DNA from: Castellaniella sp044508625
GTDB taxonomy: Bacteria > Pseudomonadota > Gammaproteobacteria > Burkholderiales > Burkholderiaceae_B
Reading direction: 5' to 3'
Assembly: GCA_044508625.1 (NCBI GenBank)
Contig: JBIQHJ010000014.1
Span: forward strand, 4,839 to 68,838
Length of the DNA stretch: 64,000 nucleotides
Shown: positions 1 to 8,986 of the stretch, one piece after another
Layout: each line of letters opens with the position of its first letter
Position numbering within the stretch: the first letter of the stretch is position 1
Notes under the pieces: generated by a model
Seen by the model: the letters and a program-made list of their open reading frames with translations, nothing else
Database searches by the model: none
What the model was told of the DNA's origin: nothing
Translations under genes and position numbers: made by a program

Positions 1-780
1 ATCCGCATCATGCAGGCGGTCGGCCCCCAATACGTCCAGGACTACGTGACGCGCTTCGGATTCGACCGCTCGCGCCAGCCCGCCGTGCTGCCCCTGGCCC
101 TCGGGGCGGGCAGCGTCACGCCGCTGCAGATGGCGGGCGCCTACGCGGTCTTCGCCAACGGCGGCTACCGCGTCCCGCCCTACCTGATCGACCACGTGAC
201 CGACAGCACCGGCAAGGTGATCATGCGGGCGCGGCCGACCGTGGCCGGCGACACCCTGGCGCGCGCCATCGACCCGCGCACCGCCTACGTGATGGACGAC
301 ATGCTGCGCGGCGTGGCCACCTACGGCACCGGCGCGCGCGCCCACCGCGAGCTCAAGCGCGACGACATCGGCGGCAAGACCGGCACCACCAACGATTCGC
401 AGGACGCCTGGTTCGCCGGCTTCACGCCGAAACTGGTCGCCATCGCCTGGATGGGCTTCGACCAGCCGCGCTCCCTGGGATCGAGCGAGACCGGCGGCGG
501 CGCCGCCCTGCCGATCTGGCTGGACTACATGCGCGTCGCCCTGGAGGGGCAGCCCGAGATCCCGCCGGGCCCCATGCCCAGCGGATTGTCGCGCATCGAC
601 GGCGACTTCTATTTCAGCGAGTTCCCGCCCGGCACCGCCATCGCCCGCGTGGGCCTGCCGGCGCCCGGCGATGCCGTGGCCGGCGCCGCGCCCATCCAGG
701 ACGGCATCGGCAACCTGCTCGACCAGCTCGGCGCGGGCGCCGGCAACAGCGACACTCAACCAACCCGGGTTCCCTTCTGA
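1..780 (+). CDS. mrcA: Penicillin-binding protein 1A, C-terminal part (5' end outside window)
   Basis: The reading frame is open from base 1, so the gene starts upstream of the window; 259 codons are visible. The fragment is the end of a class A PBP transpeptidase domain, which cross-links peptidoglycan on the periplasmic face of the inner membrane. The KTG box is clear (GGKTGTTND, lysine codon at 376), followed by the usual DAWFAGFTP strand. The upstream GSVTPLQMAGAYAVFANGG block is typical of PBP1A. The catalytic serine (SxxK) and the glycosyltransferase domain lie outside the window. The tail after about base 560 is proline- and glycine-rich and poorly conserved. The small lipoprotein gene lptM follows after 2 bases, so co-transcription is likely. 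The family is clear; the choice of PBP1A over other class A PBPs rests on family resemblance. Confidence 0.9.
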   Translation: MRIMQAVGPQYVQDYVTRFGFDRSRQPAVLPLALGAGSVTPLQMAGAYAVFANGGYRVPPYLIDHVTDSTGKVIMRARPTVAGDTLARAIDPRTAYVMDDMLRGVATYGTGARAHRELKRDDIGGKTGTTNDSQDAWFAGFTPKLVAIAWMGFDQPRSLGSSETGGGAALPIWLDYMRVALEGQPEIPPGPMPSGLSRIDGDFYFSEFPPGTAIARVGLPAPGDAVAGAAPIQDGIGNLLDQLGAGAGNSDTQPTRVPF

Positions 781-782
781 CC

Positions 783-968
783 ATGCGCACTTCGCTCCGC
801 CTCGCCGGCCTGTCCGCCCTGCTGGTCCTTTCCCTGTCGGCCTGCGGCATGAAGGGCCCCCTCACCCTGCCGCCCCCGCCCGCGCCGGACCCGGCGCTCA
901 CCACGCCGCCCTCCGTGGCGCCGGCCGGCACACCCCACGACTCCGCACCCGCCCCCACCAGACCCTAG
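783..968 (+). CDS. lptM: LptM (YifL-type) small lipoprotein
   Basis: This is a 61-residue protein with a signal peptide and a lipobox LSAC, with the acylated cysteine at residue 21. The motif CGMKGPLTLPPP directly after the cysteine is the hallmark of the YifL/LptM family. In enterobacteria LptM assists oxidative maturation of the LptD/LptE lipopolysaccharide translocon at the outer membrane. The rest of the protein is a proline/alanine-rich, probably disordered tail. It lies between the PBP1A gene and lysA, and lysA begins 19 bases after its stop; the lptM-lysA pairing is common in proteobacteria. Assignment rests on the lipobox, the CGxKGPL motif, size and neighbourhood. Confidence 0.85.
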   Translation: MRTSLRLAGLSALLVLSLSACGMKGPLTLPPPPAPDPALTTPPSVAPAGTPHDSAPAPTRP

Positions 969-987
969 ACCGGCCACAGGACGCCCC

Positions 988-2259
988 ATGACCGTAGCTC
1001 CCCAATTCCAGTTCAAGAACGGCGTGCTGCACGCCGAGGACATCCCCCTGACCGAATTGGCGGACCAGTACGCCACCCCGCTGTACGTCTATTCCCGCCG
1101 CGCCCTGCGCGAGGCCTGGGAGCGCTACGCGCGCGCCATCGCCGGACGCAACGCCCTGGTCTGCTACGGCATGAAGGCGAACTCGAACCTCGCCGTGCTG
1201 CACGAGTTCCAGCGCCTGGGCGCCGGCTTCGACATCGTCTCGGGCGGCGAGCTGGCGCGCGCCCTGGCCGCGGGCGCCACGCCGGGACGCATCGTGTTCT
1301 CGGGCGTGGGCAAGCAATCCTGGGAAATCCGGCAGGCCCTGTCGGCGGGGATCAAGTGCTTCAACGTCGAATCGGCGGCCGAGCTGGAGCGCCTGGCCGA
1401 CATCGCCCAGGAAATGGGCCTGCGCGCCCCCGTGTCGCTGCGGGTCAACCCGGACGTGGATGCGCACACCCACCCCTACATCTCGACCGGTCTCAAGGAA
1501 AACAAGTTCGGCGTGGACATCGCCGCGGCGCCCGGGCTGTACCGCCAGGCCATGCAGCACCCCGGGCTCGAGATCGTCGGCGTCGACTGCCACATCGGCT
1601 CGCAGATCCTCGAGATCGGCCCCTATCTCGACGCCCTGGGCAAGCTGATCGACCTGATCCTCGGGCTGCGGCGGGATGGCATCGAGCTGCGCCACCTCGA
1701 CCTGGGCGGCGGCCTGGGCATCCGCTACACCGACGAGGCCCCGCCGGATCCGGCCGACCTGCTCGATCCGGTGTTCTCGGCCCTGGAGGCCCGGGGGCTG
1801 GGCCACCTGCAGCTCATCCTCGAGCCGGGGCGCTCGCTGGTGGGCAACGCCGGCGTGCTGCTGACCCGGGTCGAATACCTCAAGCGCACCCCGGTGCGCA
1901 ATTTCGCGATCGTCGACGCCGCCATGAACGACCTGATGCGCCCGGCGCTGTACGAGGCATGGCACGACGTCGAGCCCGTCGCGCCGCGGGCGGGGCAGGC
2001 GAGCCTGTCCTACGACATCGTGGGCCCCATCTGCGAGAGCGGCGACTGGCTCGCCCGCGGGCGCGAGCTGCCGATCGAGCAGGGCGACCTGCTGGCCATC
2101 ATGTCCGCCGGCGCGTACGCGTTCTCGATGTCCAGCCAGTACAACACGCGCCCCCGCGCCGCCGAGATCCTGGTCGACGGCGGCCAGGCGCACCTGGTCC
2201 GGCCGCGCGAGTCCATCCAGGAACTCTACGCCTCGGAACGGATCCCCGCGGGCGGCTGA
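988..2259 (+). CDS. lysA: Diaminopimelate decarboxylase
   Basis: A 423-residue fold-type III PLP enzyme that decarboxylates meso-diaminopimelate to L-lysine, the last step of lysine synthesis in the cytoplasm. The PLP lysine is K63 in CYGMKANSNLAVL. Other family signatures are HIGSQ, the glycine loop LDLGGGLGI, the EPGRSLVGNAG phosphate-binding segment, and CESGDWLARGRELP, whose cysteine completes the active site of the partner subunit. Length matches the family. The ATG start is 19 bases after lptM. No regulatory site is evident in the short gap. Identification is secure. Confidence 0.96.
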   Translation: MTVAPQFQFKNGVLHAEDIPLTELADQYATPLYVYSRRALREAWERYARAIAGRNALVCYGMKANSNLAVLHEFQRLGAGFDIVSGGELARALAAGATPGRIVFSGVGKQSWEIRQALSAGIKCFNVESAAELERLADIAQEMGLRAPVSLRVNPDVDAHTHPYISTGLKENKFGVDIAAAPGLYRQAMQHPGLEIVGVDCHIGSQILEIGPYLDALGKLIDLILGLRRDGIELRHLDLGGGLGIRYTDEAPPDPADLLDPVFSALEARGLGHLQLILEPGRSLVGNAGVLLTRVEYLKRTPVRNFAIVDAAMNDLMRPALYEAWHDVEPVAPRAGQASLSYDIVGPICESGDWLARGRELPIEQGDLLAIMSAGAYAFSMSSQYNTRPRAAEILVDGGQAHLVRPRESIQELYASERIPAGG

Positions 2260-2298
2260 GCCCGCGCCGCCGGCGCGCCGGCCTAGCCCGTTCGGCGT

Positions 2299-2329
2299 CC
2301 TGGCTTCCCGCGATGCCAGGCCTCATAAT
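2299..2329 (+). promoter_or_regulatory. Weak candidate promoter with hairpin, upstream of GGDEF-EAL gene
   Basis: In the 158-base gap after lysA there is a 6-bp inverted repeat (CCTGGC/GCCAGG, 10-base loop). It overlaps a possible -35 (TGGCTT, 2301-2306) with a 17-base spacer to CATAAT (2324-2329). The gap is AT-richer here than its surroundings. There is no T-tract after the hairpin, so I do not call it a terminator. The match to sigma-70 consensus is modest. Confidence 0.3.
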
Positions 2330-2417
2330 ATAGGGATAAAGAATTTCCGGACGCGGCCGTTGAACCGGCATCGTGCCGGTCACGCCCAGAGGGCGGAAAA
2401 ATCTGACATCCCGTCCT

Positions 2418-5366
2418 ATGGCGTCCAGCAAACCATCCCCATTCCTCACCCCTTCGCGGGCGGCGGATCTTTGCGGACTCGCGGTGCGCCTGGTCGCCTA
2501 CTATCTGACGCCGCTGACGATCCTGCTCGGCGTCGCCGCGGCCATCCTCGCGCTGGACAATCTCTATCCCGCCTCCACCGGCACCCCGCTGGCGATCCGC
2601 GTCCTGCCCGACACCCAGGCGGCGCCGGCGGCCCCGGCCGAGGCGCTCGAGCTGCTGGATTCCGCCCCCACCCGCTACAAGGCCAGGCTCGCCGCCAAAT
2701 CGGCCTGGTTCCTCGTGGAAATCCCCGCGAGCCCGGGCACGGCCGGGCTCCATGTGCTGAGCCTGCCCAATCCCTACATGCTGTCGCTGTCCTGCTGGGA
2801 CGCGGCGGCGCCCTCGGCCAGGCCGATTGGCGCCCTGGCGGACGGCGCGGCGGGCGGCCAGCTCCATCGCGGGCTGCGCGGGCCGGACATCGGCCTCGAG
2901 GGCCTGGCGCGCCCCGGGCGCCTCGTCTGCGCGACCCGTCTGGCCGTCGCCGGCGAGATCTCGGCCAACCTCTGGGACGGCCGGGCGCTGGCCGAATCCA
3001 CCACCCGGCTGGCGCGCGCCGTCGGCCTGGCCGAGGGCGGGCTGCTGACCGTCGCCCTGTTCATCGCCATCATCGCCCTGACCAACCGGGAATGGATGTA
3101 CATCCTCCTGGCCGCCTGGCTGGTCGGCAACCTGCGCCTGGGCGCCTGGGCCATGGGCTGGGACACGCAGTGGGTCGGCCACGCGATTCCTCCCGAGTTC
3201 ATCCCGGCGCTGCGCAAGGCCACCGCGGTCGCCTACTACATCCTCACCTGCAGCCTGTTCACCCACCTGTTCGACCACAGCCTGGGCGCGACCGCCCGCG
3301 CCCAGGTGCTGCTGACGGTGCGCCTGAGCGCCGTCGCCCTGATCGCGGCGGCCTTCGCCCTGCCCTATGAATGGTTCCAGCCGGTGCTGTTCTTCGCGGC
3401 GTGGCTGGGCTCGGGGCTGATCACCGTCACGCTGCTCTACGCGCTGTTCCGTTCCCACTCGCGGATCTGGCTGTGGCACATCGCCGGCCTGTGCCTGGCC
3501 ATGGCCACGCTGCTGCTGGGCCTGGTGATGATCGCCCTGGGCCAGCGCGACAGCATCGACACGCTGATCGGCTCGGTCGTCCTGCTGCTGGCCAGCATCA
3601 CGGTCGCCCTGGCCGCCGCCGAGCACATGCGCGAGGAACGCCAGAGCGGCTTTCGCGCGCGCAACGAGCTGATCGTGGCCGACAACCTGATGCCGTTCGG
3701 CCTGTTCACGCTGAACTCCAGCCACACCTTCGAGCACGCCAACGCCGTCATGCGCCAGAGCCTCGGGCTGGCCGAGGACCAGGACTACCATGGCCTGCCC
3801 TGGACCGACTTCTTTCCCGCCCAGGACTGGCACCAGGTCGCCCGCAACACCGAGCTGGGCATCGAGACCGAGATCCGGATGCTCGAACACATCACGCGTC
3901 CGGGCCCGGCGCGCAGCTTCCTGCTGCGCGCGACGCTGGCGGGCGGCCAGGTCGAGGGCTCGCTGCAGGACATCAGCGCGCGCGCCGAGACGATCCGCAA
4001 GCTGCGCCTGATGGCGGAAAACGACCCGCTGACCGACGCGCTCAACCGGCGCGGGATCGAAAGCGCCACCGAGCAGTGCATCGCGCAACTGGTCAACGAG
4101 GGCACGCCCTGCGCGCTGGGCTTCCTCAGCCTCGACCACCTCAAGCACATCAACGACACCTTCGGCCACACTGCGGGCGACGAGCTGCTGCAGATGGTGT
4201 GCGAGCGCCTGAAATACTCGCTCAACGAAAGCCAGCGCCTGGGCCGCGTGGGCAGCGACGAATTCGTCATCCTGTTCCCCAACCTGCGCGCCAGCGAGGC
4301 GCGGCACATCGGCCAGGACATCATCGACAGCCTGAACGGCTCGGCCCTGTACATCGGCAACCGCGCCTTCCAGATCAAGAGCGCGATGGGCATCATCGAC
4401 ATCCACCAGGACATGAATCCCAAGGATGCGATCTCGGCCGCCAGCCGCGCCTGCCGCGACGCGCGCAAGCAGCACACCGAGATCATGCTGTACGAGGAGA
4501 ACGCCAGCGAGCTCTTCGACCACATCGAGGAGCTGCGCCTGTTCGACCAGCTCGAGGAGGGCAACAACCCGCGCGACATCTACCTCGAGATGCAGCCCAT
4601 CGTCTCGCTCAAGCACCCCCTGCGCACGCTCAACGTCGAGATCCTGCTGCGCGCGCGCAGCTCGGACACGACCAGCATCAGCACCAGCAAGATCATCCAG
4701 GCGGCCGAGGACAACGGCATGATCAGCACCATCGACCGGTGGGTGTTCTCGGCCACCCTCGAGTGGATGTCGCGCCACCAGGGCAAGCTCTCGCGTACCC
4801 AGCAGGTCAACGTGAACCTCAGCGGCGTGTCACTGAACGACGACAAGTTCATCGACGTGCTGTTCGGCATCCTGAGCCATCACCCGCAGCTCACGCGCCG
4901 CCTGTGCATCGAGATCACCGAGGGCGTGGCGCTGCAGGACCTCGAACGCACCCGCCAGTTCATGCGGCGCCTGCAGCGCATGGGCGCCAAGGTCGCGCTC
5001 GATGACTTCGGCGCGGGCTACACCTCGTTCTCGTACCTGAAAGAGCTGCCGGCCGACATCATCAAGATCGACGGATCGCTGATCTGCGACATGATCAAGA
5101 GCGAGGCCAACATCGCGATCGTCAACAGCATCGTCGAGCTCGCCCACAACCTCGGCATGGAATGCATCGCCGAATGGGTCGAGGACGTCCCGACGCTCGA
5201 GGCCCTCGTCAAGATGGGCGTGGACCACGTGCAGGGCCACATCCTGTCGGCCGCGCGCCCGCCCTCCGAGATCCTCGCCAGCGACACGATCCTGCCGCTG
5301 ATCGCCGACGACCGGGCCAGGGCCTTCATCCAGGCCCTGTCGGACGCGCGCGAAAACGTCGCCTGA
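2418..5366 (+). CDS. Membrane-bound GGDEF-EAL cyclic-di-GMP protein with PAS-like domain
   Basis: About 982 residues if translation begins at the ATG at 2418 (MASSKPSPFL); an in-frame ATG at 2373 is possible but adds an unusual leader. The order is: first membrane helix, a periplasmic stretch of about 170 residues, a block of some seven transmembrane helices (roughly residues 190-400, resembling 7TM receptor modules), a PAS-like segment, a GGDEF domain and an EAL domain. The GGDEF signature is GSDEF, so cyclase activity is uncertain, and no RxxD inhibitory site is seen. The EAL domain keeps the catalytic glutamate but reads EIL. It also has EITE, the DDFGAGYTS loop and KIDG, so phosphodiesterase activity is plausible. 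It would turn an envelope signal into c-di-GMP turnover. The gene stands alone and converges with ccsB. Confidence 0.88.
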   Translation: MASSKPSPFLTPSRAADLCGLAVRLVAYYLTPLTILLGVAAAILALDNLYPASTGTPLAIRVLPDTQAAPAAPAEALELLDSAPTRYKARLAAKSAWFLVEIPASPGTAGLHVLSLPNPYMLSLSCWDAAAPSARPIGALADGAAGGQLHRGLRGPDIGLEGLARPGRLVCATRLAVAGEISANLWDGRALAESTTRLARAVGLAEGGLLTVALFIAIIALTNREWMYILLAAWLVGNLRLGAWAMGWDTQWVGHAIPPEFIPALRKATAVAYYILTCSLFTHLFDHSLGATARAQVLLTVRLSAVALIAAAFALPYEWFQPVLFFAAWLGSGLITVTLLYALFRSHSRIWLWHIAGLCLAMATLLLGLVMIALGQRDSIDTLIGSVVLLLASITVALAAAEHMREERQSGFRARNELIVADNLMPFGLFTLNSSHTFEHANAVMRQSLGLAEDQDYHGLPWTDFFPAQDWHQVARNTELGIETEIRMLEHITRPGPARSFLLRATLAGGQVEGSLQDISARAETIRKLRLMAENDPLTDALNRRGIESATEQCIAQLVNEGTPCALGFLSLDHLKHINDTFGHTAGDELLQMVCERLKYSLNESQRLGRVGSDEFVILFPNLRASEARHIGQDIIDSLNGSALYIGNRAFQIKSAMGIIDIHQDMNPKDAISAASRACRDARKQHTEIMLYEENASELFDHIEELRLFDQLEEGNNPRDIYLEMQPIVSLKHPLRTLNVEILLRARSSDTTSISTSKIIQAAEDNGMISTIDRWVFSATLEWMSRHQGKLSRTQQVNVNLSGVSLNDDKFIDVLFGILSHHPQLTRRLCIEITEGVALQDLERTRQFMRRLQRMGAKVALDDFGAGYTSFSYLKELPADIIKIDGSLICDMIKSEANIAIVNSIVELAHNLGMECIAEWVEDVPTLEALVKMGVDHVQGHILSAARPPSEILASDTILPLIADDRARAFIQALSDARENVA

Positions 5367-5425
5367 CCACTGCCGCCATAGCGCCCGGCCGGCGCCGGGA
5401 GGCGGCCCCCTCTTGCGGCCGGGCC

Positions 5426-6784
5426 CTACAGCTCTCCGTACGAGTGCAGGCCCGAGAGGAACATGTTCACGCCGAGGAAGGCAAAGCTCGTCACCAGCAG
5501 CCCGCCCAGGGCCCAGTAGGCGGCCATGGTGCCGCGCAGGCCCTTCATCAGGCGCATGTGCAGCCAGGCCGCGTAGTTCAGCCAGACGATCAGCGCCCAG
5601 GTTTCCTTGGGGTCCCACTGCCAGTACGTGCCCCAGGCGTCGGCCGCCCACAGCGCGCCCAGGATGGTGGCCACGGTAAAGAACGCGAAGCCGACGGCGA
5701 TGGCGCGATACATGATGTCGTCGAGGATCTCGAGCGAAGGCAGGCGGCGCGCGATCGGCGCGCGCAGGGCGAGGATGCCGCCCACGATCAGCGCGCCGAT
5801 GCCGAAATACAGCATCCAGGTCGCCGACAGCTCGCGCGAGCCGAACACCATGGGCTCGGCGCACAGGACCGCCCCGAGGAGGAAGACCGGGATCAGCCGG
5901 CGCCACTGCGCGGTTTCCCCGTGCTCTTTGACGAGGTAGGCAAAGCCCACCATCGCGGCCAGGCTGAAGGTGCCGTAGCCGATGAAATTCGCCGGCACGT
6001 GGAGCTTCATCCACCAGCTCTTGAGGGCCGGCACCAGCGGCTGGATCTGATAGGCCTCGCGGGTGAAGGAATACCACAGCAGGAACACCACGGCGGAGCT
6101 GATCACCAGCAGCACGAAGCCGCCCAGCGCGCGCGTGGCGTAGCGGCGCTCGTAGTACAGGTAGAACAGCGCCGTGATCAGCGAGAACAGGACGAAGACC
6201 TCGTAGAGATTGCTGACCGGGATGTGGCCGATGTCCGGGCCCAGCAGGTGGCCTTCGCGCCAGCGCACCAGCAGGCCCGTGACGCCGGCATACACCGCGC
6301 CCCAGGTCAGCACCGAACCCACCCACGCGGCCGTGCGGCTGGCGAAGCCGATCCAGTAGCTGACCGTGGCCAGGGCGAACAGGGCGCACATCCACAGGAT
6401 CGCCGACTGCGAGGACAGCAGGTATTTCAGCAGGAAGTTCGTCTCGGCCCGCCCCAGGTCGCCCTGCAGCAGCACGCCCGTCGGGCTGTAGAGCCAGATC
6501 GCCAGCAGGGCCGACAGGCCGCTGGCGATCATCAGCGCGCGCAAGGGCCGCCACAGCCAGGCCATCCAGGAAAAGAGGCCGACCGCGCCCACCAGGATGA
6601 CCTTTTCGTAATAATCCATGAACTGGCCGTAGGAGGCGAACACGTAGGCCGCGCCCACCGCCAGGACGAGGAAGAACGCGACATCGGACCAGTCGGGACG
6701 GCCGCGCCGGCCGCGGCGGTCGCCGCTGGAGGACATGGCGTCCTCCCAGGTGGGCAGGTTCGAACGGACGACGGTTTCATTCAT
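5426..6784 (-). CDS. ccsB: Cytochrome c biogenesis protein CcsB (ResC/CcsA family haem-handling protein)
   Basis: A 452-residue polytopic membrane protein. It carries the WWD haem-handling motif in WGTYWQWDPKETWALIV, and has the conserved histidines and helix pattern of the CcsA/ResC family. With ResB it forms the system II synthetase that moves haem across the inner membrane and attaches it to apocytochromes. I chose the ATG at 6784 because a GGGG Shine-Dalgarno-like run lies 8 bases upstream. A GTG at 6793 overlapping the resB stop would add three residues. The N-terminal 30 residues are charged and disordered. It is translationally coupled to resB and converges with the GGDEF-EAL gene. System II fits a Bordetella-like betaproteobacterium. 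Confidence 0.93.
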   Translation of the reverse strand: MNETVVRSNLPTWEDAMSSSGDRRGRRGRPDWSDVAFFLVLAVGAAYVFASYGQFMDYYEKVILVGAVGLFSWMAWLWRPLRALMIASGLSALLAIWLYSPTGVLLQGDLGRAETNFLLKYLLSSQSAILWMCALFALATVSYWIGFASRTAAWVGSVLTWGAVYAGVTGLLVRWREGHLLGPDIGHIPVSNLYEVFVLFSLITALFYLYYERRYATRALGGFVLLVISSAVVFLLWYSFTREAYQIQPLVPALKSWWMKLHVPANFIGYGTFSLAAMVGFAYLVKEHGETAQWRRLIPVFLLGAVLCAEPMVFGSRELSATWMLYFGIGALIVGGILALRAPIARRLPSLEILDDIMYRAIAVGFAFFTVATILGALWAADAWGTYWQWDPKETWALIVWLNYAAWLHMRLMKGLRGTMAAYWALGGLLVTSFAFLGVNMFLSGLHSYGEL

Positions 6785-6789
6785 GACGA

Positions 6790-8847
6790 TCACCCCTTGT
6801 CTCCAGGGCCCGTGCCCTGGGCGAACAGGCGCTGCAAGGCGCCCTTGAGCCGCTGGAACTCATGGTCGAAATCCAGCGTGCGCCGCTGGGAGGTCATGGC
6901 GGCGAGCAATTCGCTGCCCCCGGCCTCCGGACGGATCCATACCCAGACACGCCGCTCGCGGATGTAGAACATGGAAAACACCCCGATCACCAGCAGGATG
7001 CACCCCAGGTAGACGGTGGTCTTGCCCGGGCTGCGGGCCACCTGGAAGACGCTCGCCTGGACCTGGTCGAATCCGCTGAGCTGCAGGGCCACCGGCGCCG
7101 GATAATCCGGCAGGCTGGTCAGCCCCAGGACCGCCAGGCGCATCCACTGGACCTCGCGCTCGCCGCCCGCGCCCTGGTAGTCCACGGGCGGCTCGCCCGC
7201 CCGCCGGCGCACGGCATCGCGCAGCTCGGTGAGGCTCAACTGGATCATCGGGACGGCGAAATTCAGGATCTTTTCCCGCTCCGCCTCGGGTGCCGATTCC
7301 AGTATGCCATTGAAACCGCGCTCGGAAAACGTCTGCAAGGCGCCGCGCGCCGCCTGGAAGAGCAGCTCGCGCTGCTCGCCCTCGGGCGCGTTGCGCTCGG
7401 CGAAATGGCGGGCCGCCTCCTCGCGCAGGGCCGGATCGGCCAGCGCCCGGCGCAACCGCATGAACTCGCCCATGGTGCCCTGCGCGTCCACCGGGATGCG
7501 CAGGTAGCGGTAGGCCTCGGAGGCGTCGCGCCGCATCCCCATCAGGAACACCGGGAAGCCATCGACCTCCACCGGCAGCATGTAGTTGTTGAATTCGTGC
7601 GCCTGGCCATCGGCGCCGATCACCCGGTACTGCACGCTGGGCCCCACGTTGCGCAGGCCGTCGTTGCGCGGGCGCGCGGCGCTGCCGGTGACGGCCGCGA
7701 CGTGCCCGGCCACGCCGGAGGGCTGCGGCAGGGCGCCGTCGCCCATGTTCTCGACGTTGATCACCCGCAGCCCGGTGAAATCGACCTTGAACGCGGCGGC
7801 GCCGCTGCCCAGCGAGATCTCCTGGCCCACCGTCCCCGCGACGTCGGCCGGCGCGCCCTTGCCGTCCAGCGGCCAGGCGCGCAGCCTCAGGGCGCTGCCG
7901 CCGTCGTCGAAGCTGGACTGGTAGACCGTCACGCCCTTGTAGCGCAGGGGCTCGTTGACCCGGATCGTCCGCTCGAAGCGCTCGCCCGTCGCCAGGTCGG
8001 TGACCTCGACGTCGCTGCGGAAATCGCTGGGCATGCCGGTGTCGTAGTAGTCCACGTAGAAGCGCTCGAGCTTGAGCGAGAAGGGCAGCGGCTGCAGCAG
8101 CACGCCCTGGCCGGAGGACACGATGCCCATGCTGCTCTGCTTGCCGTCGGGCACCAGCATGTTGGCGCGGAAGCTCGGATTGCGCGCCGGCAGCCGCCCC
8201 GATTCCGGCACGTCGGCGATCAGCATGTTGTCGGTGATCGGATGCTTGTCGAGCAGCCAGACCTGCAGGCGCACCGGCAGCTCGCTGTCGAGCAGCCCGC
8301 CCAGGCAGATCACGACGATGGCGACGTGGGCAAAGATGTAGCCCAGGCGATTGGCGCCGCCCTTTTTCGCGGCGACCATGAGGCTGTCGCCGTCCTCGCG
8401 GATGCGGTAGCGGAAGCCCTGCTCGCGCAGCAGCGCGCCGACTTTCCGGCTGGCCTGCCCCACGTCGTCGCCGGCCCGCAGCTCGACCCGGTGGTGGAAG
8501 GCGCGCAGGCTGGATCCGCGCACGTATTCGCGGAAGGAACGCGCGTCGCGGATCATCTTGGGGGCGTTGCGCAGCACGCACAGGCTGGTGGACACCACCA
8601 GGAACCCCATGATCAGCAGGAACCACCAACTGTTGTAGATGTGCCAGATCGAGAACCGGTCGAAGACCGCGAACCAGAACGGCCCGAACTGGTCGACGTA
8701 GGTATTGGCCGCCTGGTTCTGGGGCAGGACCGTGCCGATGAGGCTCGCCACGCAAATGAAGACCAGCAGGCTGATGGCGAAGCGCATCGAGCCCAGCAGC
8801 TCGATCACGTCCGCGCCTCGCACACGAAAACTGGAAGTCGGCTTCAC
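6790..8847 (-). CDS. resB: ResB-like cytochrome c biogenesis protein
   Basis: A 685-residue membrane protein of the ResB/Ccs1 family, partner of CcsB in system II cytochrome c maturation. The N-terminus (ELLGSMRFAISLL, then SLIGTVLPQNQAA) matches the ResB start region. Two or three N-terminal helices come next, then a large periplasmic domain of about 400 residues and a last helix near residue 625. The apparent start is GTG; the next in-frame ATG falls inside the conserved N-terminal block, which supports GTG. A strong hairpin terminator separates it from the upstream cytochrome c4 gene, so it probably has its own promoter. Its stop abuts the ccsB start. Confidence 0.92.
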   Translation of the reverse strand: MKPTSSFRVRGADVIELLGSMRFAISLLVFICVASLIGTVLPQNQAANTYVDQFGPFWFAVFDRFSIWHIYNSWWFLLIMGFLVVSTSLCVLRNAPKMIRDARSFREYVRGSSLRAFHHRVELRAGDDVGQASRKVGALLREQGFRYRIREDGDSLMVAAKKGGANRLGYIFAHVAIVVICLGGLLDSELPVRLQVWLLDKHPITDNMLIADVPESGRLPARNPSFRANMLVPDGKQSSMGIVSSGQGVLLQPLPFSLKLERFYVDYYDTGMPSDFRSDVEVTDLATGERFERTIRVNEPLRYKGVTVYQSSFDDGGSALRLRAWPLDGKGAPADVAGTVGQEISLGSGAAAFKVDFTGLRVINVENMGDGALPQPSGVAGHVAAVTGSAARPRNDGLRNVGPSVQYRVIGADGQAHEFNNYMLPVEVDGFPVFLMGMRRDASEAYRYLRIPVDAQGTMGEFMRLRRALADPALREEAARHFAERNAPEGEQRELLFQAARGALQTFSERGFNGILESAPEAEREKILNFAVPMIQLSLTELRDAVRRRAGEPPVDYQGAGGEREVQWMRLAVLGLTSLPDYPAPVALQLSGFDQVQASVFQVARSPGKTTVYLGCILLVIGVFSMFYIRERRVWVWIRPEAGGSELLAAMTSQRRTLDFDHEFQRLKGALQRLFAQGTGPGDKG

Positions 8848-8870
8848 GGCAATCCGATTCTGCGAAAAAA

Positions 8871-8896
8871 AGGGGGTGCGCTCGCGCGTGCCCCCT
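8871..8896 (-). terminator. Rho-independent terminator after cytochrome c4 gene
   Basis: An 11-bp stem (left arm 8871-8881, right arm 8886-8896, two G-T wobbles) with a 4-base loop is flanked by an A-run at 8865-8871 and a T-run at 8900-8905. It can therefore act on either strand. On the minus strand it lies about 90 bases downstream of the cytochrome c4 stop and about 25 bases upstream of the resB start, so its likely job is to end the cytochrome c4 transcript before resB. Confidence 0.8.
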
Positions 8897-8986
8897 CGAT
8901 TTTTTATATGTCAATCAAAAGACGATACATCGGATCGCGTCCGGGCCTCCCGATAACCCTGGCCGCAACGCGGAAACGTCCCCGGC

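Noticed and set aside
2283..4778. An 831-codon open frame antisense to the GGDEF-EAL gene
   Set aside because: Low-complexity translation rich in Gln, Asp, Gly and Arg with no family match; the plus-strand gene has clear catalytic motifs.
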